A stretch of 64,000 nt of DNA from Puccinellia tenuiflora (taxonomy: Eukaryota > Streptophyta > Magnoliopsida > Poales > Poaceae), in contig QRDG01000401.1 in assembly GCA_012064385.1 (NCBI GenBank), positions 227,174-291,173 on the forward strand. Direction: 5' to 3'. The notes beneath the pieces are model-generated. The model was given only the letters and a program-made list of their open reading frames with translations. It did no database searches and was not told the DNA's origin. This document shows, piece by piece, positions 35,966 to 46,534 of this stretch. Each line of letters starts with the position of its first letter. Position 1 is the first letter of the stretch. A program made the position numbers and the translations under genes.

Positions 35966-36226
35966 AACCGGCCTGGGGGCCGGCCTAGGCCGGCCTGGAG
36001 GCCGGCCGGCTCTGGTGGGTGACCGGCCTGGTGACCGGCCTAGGCCGGCCGGGAGGCCGGCTGCGTCGGGGGTGGCCCGGCCTGGGACCGGCCTGGGGCC
36101 GGTAGGGAGGCCGGCGGCCTCTGGTGGGAGCCCGGCCTGGGGACCGGCCTGGGCCGGTTTGGAGGCCGGCCGCCTCTGGTGGGAGCCCGGCCTTGGGGCC
36201 GGCCTAGGCCGGCTGGGAGGCCGGCC
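35966..36226. repeat. GC-rich palindromic minisatellite, second copy, about five units
   Basis: This is the counterpart of the array at 26449-26745 in the sister LTR, with about five units instead of six and different unit variants (for example CCTGGTGACCGGCC). Confidence 0.93.
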
Positions 36227-36534
36227 TCCCTGTCTTCGCCTCGTTCTTTCTCTTCTTGTCCATCTTCTGGGAGCTCTCCTTGTTCATCTTCTCCATCATC
36301 TTGGACCTTCTATTGGCCATCTCCTTGACTCCATTGTGGGTCATCAACCGGGTGGATCCTGAGTATGCACAAGGTACCGACATGAAGTAGTAAACCATTC
36401 GAAGGAAGATCAAGGTCACACATCGAGAGGAGCGAGGTCACCTTTTCATGAAGAGCCTTGACTCTTGATCTTGTCATTGGGCCATTTGGCGTGGTGTCCA
36501 TGGTGTTGTCCACATGTGTGGCTACATCAGGAAC

Positions 36535-39084
36535 TCGTCCCATCAGGCCTGAGATGATGAACACAGGGGTTGTGCTTAATGTCGTCATACTTCACCGTTG
36601 GAGGCCGGGATGATTGGTTGTTTGCCGGCTTCTTGCCCTGCCACTTGCCATTGCTCGAACCACCCTTTCCAAAGGCGGCAGCGACTTCGTGAGACGGGCC
36701 GGCTTGGTCTTCAATTTTCTTTTTCCCGGACTCGCGTCGGCGATTTTCGGCATCCTCCCTGTTGTCATCATCAGCAGCGGCATACTTGTTTGCACAAGCG
36801 AGCAAGCCCCCAAAGTTTCCGACTCGTCGCTGTAGATCATGAAGCGAAACGTCGTCCCCTTCCTCAGAGATTGCTTGAAAGCATGGATCGCCTGAGTTTC
36901 TGAGACGCCTTCGCAAGCGTTCTTGATTTCACTCCATCGTGAGACGAACTCACGGCTAGACTCATTATTTTGCTGCACGCACCGCTGTAAGTCGAGAATC
37001 GACTTTGGGCGCTTATATGTGCCCTGGAAGTGCTGAATAAAGACACGCTTCATGTCACTCCAGGTATGAACTGTCCTTTCAGGCAAACCTTCAATCCACA
37101 TGCGTGCCGTCCCGGTTAACATCAGGGGCAAAAATCGCACTGCAGAGTCGGCGCTGCCTTGATATATGTCGCAAGCACTGACATAATCTGAGAGCCAGGT
37201 CTCAGGATTAGCCGTACCGCTGTACTTCTCAACCATCTTTGTTACGTTCGACAAGTGGGAGGTAATATTTGCTCTCTGATTGTTCTACCAAAGCACTTGG
37301 GGCCGAGGTATTGGGCATCTCTGGCCGACTTCCTCTCCTCGATTAGGCTTCGAACATCATTAGCTGATGACGGTTTTCCAATCGCTTTTCTTGCCTTGGT
37401 TCTTCCCTGTGACTGCTTTGGCTCGCCCGACTCGCGTTACGTGGAGGGCTTGGAGTCCTTTGCCGTCGTGGAGGGGGTATGTACTTGGAAGGGTTATCTC
37501 CCTCTTTGCGCGGTGGAGGCGGCGGTGGAGGTGGCATATGATCTCTGTTATCCTCCCTTCGGGGTTGGTTTTCCCCCTCACGTCGTCGCTCCTGACGGGG
37601 TGGGGCCGCCTTTTCCTTGCGAGGGTCCTCCTTTTGCTCCCGGCTCCGATGTCTTTCTCGGCCAGCCTCACGATGGCGTGAAGAACCTGTCCGGGATTCC
37701 GCGCCTCTAGGCTGCTTGTCCTTTGGATCCTCGTCCCCACCTTTGTTGTGGCTACTTGAGCCGGCCGGGTCATCGTATGGGTCTGTAGGTGCAGCAACCA
37801 TTGCTTGTTGGCCGTCGACTTGCTAAGACGAGAGTCGTCAACAAGCCGTCCTGACTTGACCTGTGAGTCGTTTTGCTGCTGCTGCTGTGCAACTTCCAGT
37901 AAATAAGCCGAATATTTGAGGCGAGCGTCACGGTCCAACGACTTGTCGAACATGACCTCCTGGGCTGCCTCCATGTTTTTGGCTGGGGTATTGAAGTAAC
38001 ACAGGTTTGTCACTGGGTCACGTCGGTGGTGGTACATCCTCCAGATTGAATTAACATGGTCGGCTTCCCACTTGCTGCGGAAATCCAACCTTTTGTGCAG
38101 ATTCTTGTCACGAGCCGGACGGAAGACGTCGTCAGCCCCCTTTTCTCTCTGCTTTCGGATGAACTCCGTTTCCTTGTTTGTAAGCTCAACCTCGCGCTCT
38201 GCTATCTGGGCTGCTTGCTCTTCTAGCAGGACGCGGCGCTTCTCAATGTCGTCCAACGATCCGTTAGGAGGAAGTGGCATTAGCAGTTGCTTGTACCTTG
38301 CCATCCTTTCTTCGTGCTCCTTTGCTGCTTCGCTGGTCGTAGCGTCAATATTTTCTCCTGCAGCCGGCAATCTACTAGTTCCCTTCATTGGAGCCAGCGG
38401 CGGCACAAAATCCACCTTAAGATTTCCGGCTTCTGAAGTTCTTTCTTCGCCATTGGCGGGTTTCGAGGTGTTGGGGTCGTCCTTAGGATCAGAGATGTCA
38501 CCCATCAAGACCTCGGCAGGGCGTCCTAAACAGGATGCAACTTTCCGACTAAAATCGTCGGATTCTCCTTCAGATTCGAGGTCCTCCTCCATATGGGTGG
38601 TGTCGCCTGATTCGGCTTCTGAATCAACCCCGGCCTGCAGAGCAGGGAGGATAGACTCAGGCTCTGTCATCGACTCATTAGAGCCGGATTCTCCTAAGAC
38701 GCCGACGAAGTGGAAGTCCGGCGCCGCCATGTTGGAACTTGCGTCATCTTCAGAATCTTCGTCGTCAGCGTCGAAAGCCAGATCCAGATCGGCGATCTCG
38801 TCAGAGTCCAGATCCGATTCCTCATCGAAGTTGCTTGGGTGGGTGGCGGGCAAGCTCGAGGTGAAGCCGAGATCGTCTAAGGCCTGGGCGGTGAAGCCGA
38901 CGAAGATGTCAAAACTGCCGACGGTGACCGTGGACCAGCCGGCGGGATCCTCCTTTGCCGGCGTCCAGAAGCCGTCGTTGAAGACGTGGCCTGCTCCTGT
39001 CTCGTCGAAGTAGCTCACCAAGCCGACCGCGATGGTGTCGCCGACTCCGCCTGTGGCTCCCGGACGGATCGAAACCCCGGACAT
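36535..39084 (-). pseudogene. Gag region of the outer Gypsy element
   Basis: The likely start is the ATG at 39084, seven bases inside the primer-binding site. The N-terminal 430 residues are acidic and Ser-rich. A Gln/Arg/Pro-rich basic linker (37801-37343) lies in another frame. The gag domain is at 37254-36890 with ARMWIEGLPERTVHTWSDMK and VSRWSEIKNACEG. A further frame change leads to 36916-36535, which ends with CVHHLRPDG and continues past the inner Gypsy element into the protease at 26003. At least three frame breaks make it inactive. Confidence 0.85.
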
Positions 39085-39090
39085 CTCCTG

Positions 39091-39107
39091 CCCCACGGTG
39101 GGCACCA
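39091..39107 (-). promoter_or_regulatory. Primer-binding site of the outer Gypsy element
   Basis: On the minus strand TGGTGCCCACCGTGGGG starts 2 nt after the 5' LTR. The tRNA was not assigned with confidence. Confidence 0.7.
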
Positions 39108-39109
39108 AC

Positions 39110-39628
39110 TGTTGTGGTATTGTCGAATCTAGCCGCGGCAGGGGTGCCATCGAGCTAGGTAGAGAGAGGGGTTTTGGAGATGAGGGTTGTTCCGGCGACG
39201 GGATTACAAAGGGTTTACCCAGCTTCGGATCTCACAACGGTGGCGAGATCCTACGTGCTGCTATAATTCACTATAAGGCAATATCGCCGATTACAGTGAA
39301 AGGTGGATCGAGATCGTTCTGGTTCCTGCCCTAAGGCGTCCCGTAGGCCAGATTATAAAGGCGTCCGGACCTAGGGCTTACAGGAGGAAAACCTAACCGA
39401 CTAAGTATAGACTCCTATTCTAATCCGGCTTGGGCCCTGCCTTGTGGGCTAAGTCTTCCGCAATGCAGGCCGGCTTCTGGAACCTTCTCTTAGCCGGATG
39501 GGCCTCCTGTGCTTCATCATACTAGGCCACCCGGTAAGACGGATTCGGCTTACCACCACTATGGGCCACCCTGGTATGCTGGCTTTTAGTCTCCTCTGTG
39601 AGGATACCTGTTCGGCATAACCCCAACA
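39110..39628 (-). repeat. 5' LTR of the outer Gypsy element
   Basis: It runs TGTTGTGG ... CCCCAACA, 519 bp. It contains GGA inserted relative to the sister LTR near 39384 and about a dozen substitutions. Confidence 0.93.
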
Positions 39629-39633
39629 TCTGG

Positions 39634-41895
39634 CTCAGCCTCTGGCTCCCCCTCTTCCTCATCCTCTGTCTCAGCCTCTGGATCAACCTCCTTTTTTTTC
39701 TTCTCCCACTGAGATGGTGTGTACCGTGTGAACTTCTTCCTGGACCTGAAGTTGAACTCACGCCGATATGAAATTGATACTCCTGCAAAGTCATATCATC
39801 CGGATCCTAGACAATTATTAGTATTGATGACGCCGTTGATCTTTGTCTCGTGTATGCGCAAAAGTTGAAGAAATGGGCAGATTTCTTACCTCATCATCCT
39901 CATCTTCGAGATGAGTTGGGTTAGAGCTTGAAACTTCGCCACAGACATCCCTTGAAGTTGACCCCGTCTGAATGGTGTCCCCGGAACCACGGCAACCAAG
40001 CAAAAGCGCTAACGTGCGTAACCGAGTGGCACTACGTTGTGATATTAACAAATCGAGATGTTAGAGAAACAAAACACATAGTATGCACCAACCCCGAATT
40101 CCATAAGGGCATACCTTCACGAAGTCTCGTACAACACTGTTTCCCTTCTTGGTGGTAGGTTGCGCGAGTGCTTGGGTTGTTTCGTTTGCTTGGTTGTCGA
40201 TCTCGGTGCGCTACGAACATAAACATGTCAAATGTAGCATATACTCTAATTTTGTTGACGAAGGTAGAAGAATAAAATTTTACCATAAAGTTGATAAGAG
40301 GAGTGAACTTAGTTTGGCGGCCCTCCCTTACGAGTTTGTTGTACTCGACTGTAATAAGATCTTTTGCAGAACTGCTACTATGCTCCTCCATGATTTCAGG
40401 ATCAAAAGCAGGCGGGCATAAGGACACACGAGTTCGTGGCACAAACCATCGAAGATACCGGTCGAACGCAACTGTGTCGAAAGACGGGTGCTGTTCGATG
40501 TGGACCACATTCTCCTTCGCTTGTTTCAAACGGGCATTCCACTTATCGACGTAATCGGAATAATATGAATCCCAATTCTTAACCTTCTTCTGATATTTTC
40601 GCTCCATTCTGCACATTTAACAATACACATTATTAGTATCATCAATTATATATAGTACCATGGTAATAACAGAATTGGAAGATTACTCACATATGAAGTG
40701 AGTACTTCGTGTCCTTATACTTTGGCGGTGTAGTTTGACATAACCCAAATTGGGTCATCACACGATGTGGCAGGTGGTACTCAACAGCCCACACGCATAT
40801 CATTGGGCACTGTAACAGCCAAAGGTATTCTTCCTCGATGCACTTCGGGTTCAACTCGAATCCCGATGCGCGTCCGAAGTTCGTCCCATAACCATATGGC
40901 AGCCAGTTCACCTAGAACATAATACATCAATTAGTAGATGGTTCGATTTAAGAGGGATGAATGGTATCATACCATTTTTACCTGCTCAGGGGTTAGCGCA
41001 TCAAACTCGTTGGTGTACCGCACATAGTCCATGTTCGAGTTCCCACTATAATCGGAAACCACGTCCCACATGTATGCCCACGTAGGCCTACGCAGCGGGT
41101 TTCCATGGTCCTCCCAAGGTTTGAAAGGCAATATTGTCGGCCGACCTACCGGAAAGTGTTCCCATATCCAAACCGAAAGTAGGAGCAATGAACCACCCAT
41201 ACAGCCCTCTTTTCCGATTATACGGCAATCATCGCCCAACTGCACAAGTGGAAGCATAATTAGATAATTTGTTTATCGTAATAGATGGAGAAAATATAAA
41301 CATTGATTACCTGACGGTATAAGTAGACCAGTGCAGCTGAACCCCAACTCAGTTTCCTCCTACCACTTAACGCCTTCAGCCACATCCACGGAGCGTGCCG
41401 ACCACCGGCGTCAGCAAACAAAGACCTAGAGATGACATACCACACGTATGCACGTGCATACTGCAGAATCGTCTCCTCATTAGCGTCAGCGGGGCACTGG
41501 CTAAACTGTTGTTTTATCCAAACATATGTGGCACCGGAGGGGTTTCTTTCCTTAGTTGGGTCTACCTTCAATGGAGGTATCTTACCAATAAGACCAAACA
41601 TCGACTCACGCCAACCTGCAGAATCTATGCTAAAACACACAGGATCTCCGTCGATGGGGAGTGCAAGGATCATCGAGACATCCTGAAGAGTCACGGTCAT
41701 TTCCCCGGTGCGGAGGTGAAAAGTATGTGTCTCCGGCCTCCACCAGTCAATAAGTGCGGTGAGGGCAGCAGGGTTCATGTTCGGCGTCGACCGAGTAACT
41801 AGGCTGAAGAACGGAAGGAGTCCTAGACTTGTAATGTACGGTGTGTACCTCTCGTCATATGGCATCACATTCGACGAGACCTCATGATACCTCAT
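39634..41895 (-). pseudogene. Plant-mobile-domain (MAIN-like) gene of the MULE
   Basis: Exon 1 (41895 to about 41311) carries the start of the aminotransferase-like plant mobile domain, with RYTPYITSLGLLPFF, LIDWWRPETHTFH and MTVTLQDVSMILALPIDG. Further exons lie at about 41247-40982 (WIWEHFPVGRP), 40911-40690 (VNWLPYGYGTNFGR), 40612-40216, 40205-40114, 40020-39890 and from about 39790. The last exon encodes an acidic Glu/Lys-rich stretch that the outer Gypsy element cuts at the TSD 39629-39633. The final 50 codons are at 8370-8519. The domain is known from both host genes and MULEs. In host plants MAIN/MAIL1 act in the nucleus in silencing and gene regulation; its role in the element is unknown. 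Exon borders are approximate. Confidence 0.85.
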
Positions 41896-42555
41896 CTGCA
41901 GAGGTGAAAAGACCTACACAAAATCACAACTTAGAACATTACAAGTCCATATAATATTCTCATATGACACAATTATCTATATATATACCTACTGCTCACC
42001 CGCCATATACCGCGCACGGTGGTCTTTATCATATCTTGCATCGATTAGCTCCATCCTATATTTTTTATAGATCCAACCAATATGAGATTACAAATAAATT
42101 TCACAATATGGGAGAGCAAATCTATATAAAAAATGTCAGAATATGCATTCCAACATCGATACACAATCTCCAACGGTTAAAAAATATTAAAAAAATTCTA
42201 CCAAGTATATTGTACACATATTTGACGTGCATCTACTAGAGCTAAGCTAACCGGTTAAATAAAATTACAAAAAAAAACATTACACAAGCCTACAGATTGC
42301 AAGTGATGTACAGATGCTAGAGCACTAACAATATTTGCAATATTCCATACGAAATTCGAAATCTAGTAACTAGGTTCAATAAAATAACCCAAATACAACA
42401 CCTTTTTTGGATGAAATTGAGGGGATCGGATGAGAATACCTTGGGGAAGGGATGGGGCACGAAATCTACGGAGAGATTCGTCAGATTTGCTTGGTTTGGG
42501 AGGAGGATCTGAGAGGGGGAGAGAGAGGGGTCGCGGCCGCCATGGAGTTCTTCTT
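41896..42555 (-). promoter_or_regulatory. 5' region of the mobile-domain gene
   Basis: This A/T-rich sequence (about 41930-42420) sits between the mobile-domain ATG and the right terminal repeat. A small open exon-like stretch on the plus strand (ATG at 42542) leads to a CAG/GTAAGT donor at 42571. No clear TATA box was identified. Confidence 0.4.
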
Positions 42556-42806
42556 TTCGGGGACGAACAGGTAAGTGGCTCGGGTGCCTGGGCGCGGCGA
42601 CTAAGTCTGGGAGGGCAGCGCCCCCGTCGTCGGCGCTACCGTAAAGAGGGTAGCGCCCCAGACTGGTACCTAAATGAATCTGGGTCCCGCTTTGCCACGC
42701 TGGAAGGGACGGCAGCACCCCAGACGGGGGCGTTACCCTGTGGAGGGCAGCTACTCAATGTAAAGCGCTGCCCAAAAGGGTTAGTTTTGAATTTTTTTTA
42801 AAAATG
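42556..42806 (-). repeat. MULE right terminal inverted repeat
   Basis: The inner part to 42694 matches 1361-1504 in inverted orientation. The outer part (42695-42806) adds GGCAGCACCCCAGACGGGGG, GGCAGCTACTC and AAAGCGCTGCCC, and fades in a T/A-rich end (GTTTTGAATTTTTTTT). The exact last base is not fixed because the left counterpart is missing. Confidence 0.75.
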
Positions 42807-45656
42807 GGTTCATTTTATGTTAAAGTTTATCCACGTGATCAGTTTCGTCAATTTTCACTGGGTCGGTCGAGCTCGAGGTGCAAACCTGGTGGTACTCATG
42901 GCCAGAAGCGATGCACGCACAGTACAGTACAGAGCACCAGTTCTGCTCCCACGTACTACCAAGTGAACGGGACCGGCCGGGCCCACACGGGGCGCCCGCG
43001 CGACGTACGTAGGTACGTCCCCCCTTTTCCCGGTGATCCTGCTTGTGTGGGCGCCTACCACCAAAAACGTGGGCCATACTCGGTTCCGTTCCGGTGGGGA
43101 GGAGGACACACGCGCAGCGCAAGCAATCGGGCGAACATGCAAGCCCCGTGGGGTGGCGCCTCGCGCGCGGGCCCACACACCTCAAGCTCTCGAGGAGGAG
43201 GAGGAGGGATTTTCGGCCATACCAACCATTGCCAAAACAATAATATAATTCGCATCTCCTTCTCCATCGATCGTTGGATATGGCAAAGGGTGTCCCTGCC
43301 TTTCGCGGCGCTCCTAAATGCCGCTGTCGCAACCGGAAAAACTCCAGCTACGATTTGCAGCCAGCGAGCCCGGGGATAAATTCCGCCGTCCGTGTCCTGC
43401 ATGCATGCTCCGCCCGGGGATTAAACCGGTCGACGCAACCAACGTGGATAATTCGAGTGAGTCCGTGCCCGATCGAGCCCGTTCCCATTTGAAAGCGTGC
43501 TGGGGATCGAGGTGCAGCCGTGGCGCGAAAGCGGTTGAGGCTGCTGGCTGGCGCGGTACGCCGTGACATCGGCGGCGGCCTACCTTTTACCCGACCTTCC
43601 ATGTGATATGGACCGGACCGATGCATGCTGGCCGGTCAAGGATTCTCCCTGTGCTGCAAGTCGGGCTAGGTAGGCTAGCTATTTGCGGTCGGAGCAAAAA
43701 CACCTACTACTACCGTGGACCAGTTTTACGTACGCGACCGACCGAGGCCATCGGTGTTGGTTAATCTGCTGACTGTTGATCGATGTGCATGCATGGCTAC
43801 GTACGTACCTGCTGCAGATTCTCTCCCTTGATTCACATAAAACGAACGGTTAAACTAGATGGACTAAATTCAAACGTGCATGCATGGATGCATGGCAGAA
43901 TTCACTGTGCACAAGCACAACTAATGCCGCTCAATTTTTTCAGATTTTTTGAAAACTTTTTTGATGCAAAATCTGAGATGGGTGCACCGGGTGCACCAAT
44001 TCACCCGGTGCACTGGATACGTTCTCGCCACCTGACTCCCCTAAGAGGCGCGTTCACCGCAACAGGAGCGTGAAGCCGAAGGAACACCGCCAAACAATAG
44101 GCCACACACGCCGACCAAGTGTAGCCTTAGAACCGAGGACATGGTACAAAGAAGAATTTTGCAAAGCCCATGACGAAGGATCATCGAGCCAGACTACCTG
44201 TCACTTGCCATAATCGCCGCACAGACTTCACCGCCACAGTTCCAACTTCAAGACACAAACAAACCACGACGAACCAACGGACACGCCGTCGAAGAGACGA
44301 CTACCGCAACTTTGTGGCGGATCTGTCCATGCGCATTCTCATAGTTGCCGCATGCTACACAAGCCGTCGCCAACCACCAACACGAACCACAAGGCTTGCT
44401 GGCCGAACCCTACTTCAAACGAAGCCCTAAACATAGAAGAACGACGTGAATCCGACATCGTCCACTCCGAGGATCCTGGATCTAGGTTTCTCCGGAATAG
44501 CTTGGACGCCAAGACTAGAGCGCAGTGACGATGGCTCCCACGGACATCGCCGTCGGTCGGACGAATCTAGGCCCGACTTTCGCGTGATGTCTCGCTCACA
44601 AATCCAGTGCGAAGGTCGGCCAACCCACCGGTCCACCATCACCATCGGGCACCCTACCCACGAGGGGCCCGACCCAGGCCCGTCGGCCCAGGGCATCAGA
44701 TCTAGGGCACTGCACAGCCCCGACATTGCTGTTCTCTCGTTGCGAAGCCAGAGAAAATAGATAGAACTTGGGGGAGCACAAAGCAACTACTCATTCATGG
44801 TGAGAACAGATAGATCGATCTCGATGGAGAAAAGCTTTGTTAATGTTGGCTTGTCTGTGTGTGTTTAAAGCGCGTGCGTTATCTTCCAAGCTGATCTACG
44901 GGGTCGTTGCCTATTACGTGTGCCAGCGAGGGGATGATGTGGGGAAAAGAATGCGGGCGCGCGCGTGGGTGCCGGTCGGTCGTCCGTTTGCTTGCGCGCC
45001 TTGATGACCCGCCGCCGGGCCGGCCTTTGCCCTTTGGTCGATCGAGCGAGCGAGCGGCGTAGCACGTACGCGTACGTACCCCCGATTTATGTGGCCAGTG
45101 GCCGTGACCGGAGATGATGAGATCGATAGATGTGGAGACGCGTACGTACGTACGAGCGGGATAGTGGATACGCAGGGACAAAGTGGGATTGGTTGCATGC
45201 ATCACGCGGACTACTCGAGTTCTTGAACTCTTGCATGGATGGTTGGATCGTCAATACATCAGACTATGTATACACCTTTGGGAGAAAGAAATAAATAGGA
45301 GTACATCATTTCTCTGGAAACAAATATTACATCATCCATGCACGCATCAATATCCAACCCGGCCTCAAATAGAAATTTTGAAGAAGAAAAGTTCAGGGAG
45401 CAAGAGAGAAATTAAGGACCCCACACACACGCTTGATTTTTTTTCTTCAGAAGCATGAACAACAACTGAACCTTTCTTCCTCACCTCCGGCGACTCCCCA
45501 CCCACTAATCACCATCATCCCAGGCATCCTTTTGAATCTAGCAAGAGGTTGCATCTTGTATGACGCCATCACTCCCTCCCTAAACTAAGGTACTTGCTCG
45601 CCTCCGCCTCCTCTCCTGATTTTTCGTTGCGGAGGATCGACCGAGCGCTAGTCTAA
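42807..45656. other. Low-repeat spacer without a supported gene
   Basis: This stretch is moderately GC-rich, with runs such as GTACGTAC, GATCGATC and CATGCATG typical of grass upstream regions. Frames up to 191 codons exist but show no domain, no codon bias and overlap on both strands. The part from about 44030 to 44780 looks like non-coding, possibly ancient repeat sequence; I could not classify it. Confidence 0.5.
43982..44013. repeat. Perfect 12-bp inverted repeat with 8-nt loop
   Basis: GTGCACCGGGTG at 43982-43993 and CACCCGGTGCAC at 44002-44013 are exact reverse complements separated by CACCAATT. This could be the end of a small foldback element, but no partner terminus was found. Confidence 0.85.
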
Positions 45657-45664
45657 TTCACGGT

Positions 45665-45987
45665 CAGGCCCGGCTCTGACGTATGGCGACCTTGGCGACG
45701 TCCTAGGGCCCATGCCTGGGAGGGGCCAATGACCGGCCAGTTCTTCTTTGTGTTAGGCTGGAAAAAAAAGGACTTGCAAAGGTCCAGCAAGCCCCCGCAA
45801 AGCAATAGGAGAGGAAACATACGCAGGGAGGCAGCGATCGATCGATCTCCTCTACTTCTTCAGCTCTTCGTTGTTCGGTTGTTCGAAAAGGGAAAGGAAA
45901 CACACTGTAAATTGGGAAACAATCGATTGAAATTGACTCGGGGGATTCATCTGTCCTAGGGCCCCGCAAAATATAGAGCCGGCCCTG
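45665..45987. mobile_element. Non-autonomous hAT-type element, 323 bp
   Basis: It starts CAGGCCCGGCTCTG and ends AGAGCCGGCCCTG, imperfect inverted termini with the CAGGG...CCCTG form of hAT elements. TTCACGGT, an 8-bp TSD, flanks it at 45657-45664 and 45988-45995. The interior has no transposase. The inverted similarity continues inward through CCTAGGGCCC. Confidence 0.93.
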
Positions 45988-46148
45988 TTCACGGTTAATC
46001 CAGAACTAGCAACAACAATAAGCTAAGAGTCACTTTATTTAGTTTTCTACACCGGCTTCTGGGAGAAAGCTTCTCTCCACTAGCTACGAGAAGCTTCTTC
46101 TAGAAGGCACTGCAGAATACTAAAAGAAGTGGCCCTAAACCAATCTGA

Positions 46149-46213
46149 GTTTTTTTTTTTGATAAAGGGCTTTATTACTTAAAAGTTAAAAGTTAAGCGT
46201 TACACCCGGCCTC
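46149..46213 (-). mobile_element. 5'-truncated LINE tail, 65 bp, with 12-bp TSD
   Basis: On the minus strand a short 3' end (AATAAAGCCCTTTATC) runs into poly(A), which appears as a T run on the plus strand at 46150-46162. AAACCAATCTGA flanks it at 46137-46148 and 46214-46225. The poly(A) plus a long TSD are the marks of target-primed reverse transcription. Confidence 0.85.
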
Positions 46214-46409
46214 AAACCAATCTGAATAGGTATCCTCGGAAAAGGACCATCAAGTGTATAAGGTTTCTCCCCGTGTAAAAAAGGTGTATAAGGTTTCTCA
46301 TGAGAGAAATTTGTGTAGGACACCAAATCGGTATTTATCTGCCTTGGAGTGGTAAAAGGGGAAATAATGAAATGTCGCGAGCAATTTGTAGAATTGGTAT
46401 GAAACTCAT

Positions 46410-46516
46410 TTTTTTTTTTGGAGAAAAAGCATTTTATTAAAGTTACAAGTTAGCATCACGCTGATACAGTTCATAAAAATTTACAGCCTTTGCATAGTTA
46501 GAGTGCACACTGCTGT
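46410..46516 (-). mobile_element. Second LINE-like 3' tail, cut by the CACTA element
   Basis: On the minus strand ACTTTAATAAAATGCTTTTTC runs into poly(A), a T run at about 46410-46420. It resembles the tail at 46149. The CACTA element starts at 46517, so the remainder and the TSD would lie beyond the CACTA. Confidence 0.6.
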
Positions 46517-46534
46517 CACTACGGGAGACACTGG

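Larger units (their letters stand above)
26009..36529 (-). mobile_element. Inner Gypsy LTR retrotransposon, TSD GGAAC
   Basis: On the minus strand the LTRs run TGATGTAG ... CTACAACA. The left LTR is 26009-27039 (1031 bp). The right one is 33005-36529, which includes a 2.5-kb solo LTR and shrinks to about 1007 bp without it. GGAAC flanks the element at 26004-26008 and 36530-36534. A polypurine tract and a tRNA-Met-type primer site lie at the expected ends. Gag-protease-RT-RNase H-integrase are on the minus strand. The insertion splits the gag-protease frame of the outer Gypsy element, and the joined frame remains open across the TSD. Confidence 0.93.
33005..36529 (-). repeat. 5' LTR of the inner Gypsy element, split by a solo LTR
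   Basis: It matches the left LTR on both sides of a 2513-bp insertion (33408-35920). The minus-strand TATA box (CTATAAATAG at about 35923-35932) overlaps the insertion point, so the promoter is separated from its own start site. Confidence 0.92.
8520..39628 (-). mobile_element. Outer Gypsy LTR retrotransposon with two nested elements
   Basis: LTRs of 516 and 519 bp (8520-9035 and 39110-39628) end in TG...CA (TGTTG...CAACA) and are flanked by TCTGG at 8515-8519 and 39629-39633. The gene order on the minus strand is gag, protease, reverse transcriptase, RNase H, integrase, which places it in Gypsy/Ty3. An antisense multi-exon gene (9542-21279) fills the space between integrase and the 3' LTR, a layout known from Tat-type elements. 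A Sabrina-like element (10941-19443) and an inner Gypsy element (26009-36529) are inserted in it. Without them it is about 12 kb. About a dozen LTR substitutions were counted by eye, roughly 2.3 per cent. Confidence 0.93.
1361..42806. mobile_element. Mutator-like element (MULE) expanded by nested insertions
   Basis: Two inverted terminal regions face each other at 1361-1504 and about 42550-42694. Between them lie a MURA-type transposase, a GRF-finger gene and a plant-mobile-domain gene. Removing the solo LTR (5241-6646) and the outer Gypsy block (8520-39628) leaves about 9 kb, a plausible size for an autonomous MULE. The right side has about 110 bp of further terminal sequence that the left side lacks, because the CACTA end at 1360 interrupts the left terminus. 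The outer boundary near 42806 is an estimate, and the 9-bp TSD typical of MULEs could not be tested. Both coding strands point inward from the terminal repeats, as in maize MuDR. Confidence 0.85.

Noticed and set aside
42804..43379. A 191-codon frame after the MULE and overlapping frames on the other strand.
   Set aside because: No domain, no codon preference, no start context or splice sites; overlapping frames of similar length on both strands.
43982..44013. The perfect hairpin as a transcription terminator.
   Set aside because: Hairpin-plus-T terminators are bacterial; this is plant nuclear DNA and no T run follows.
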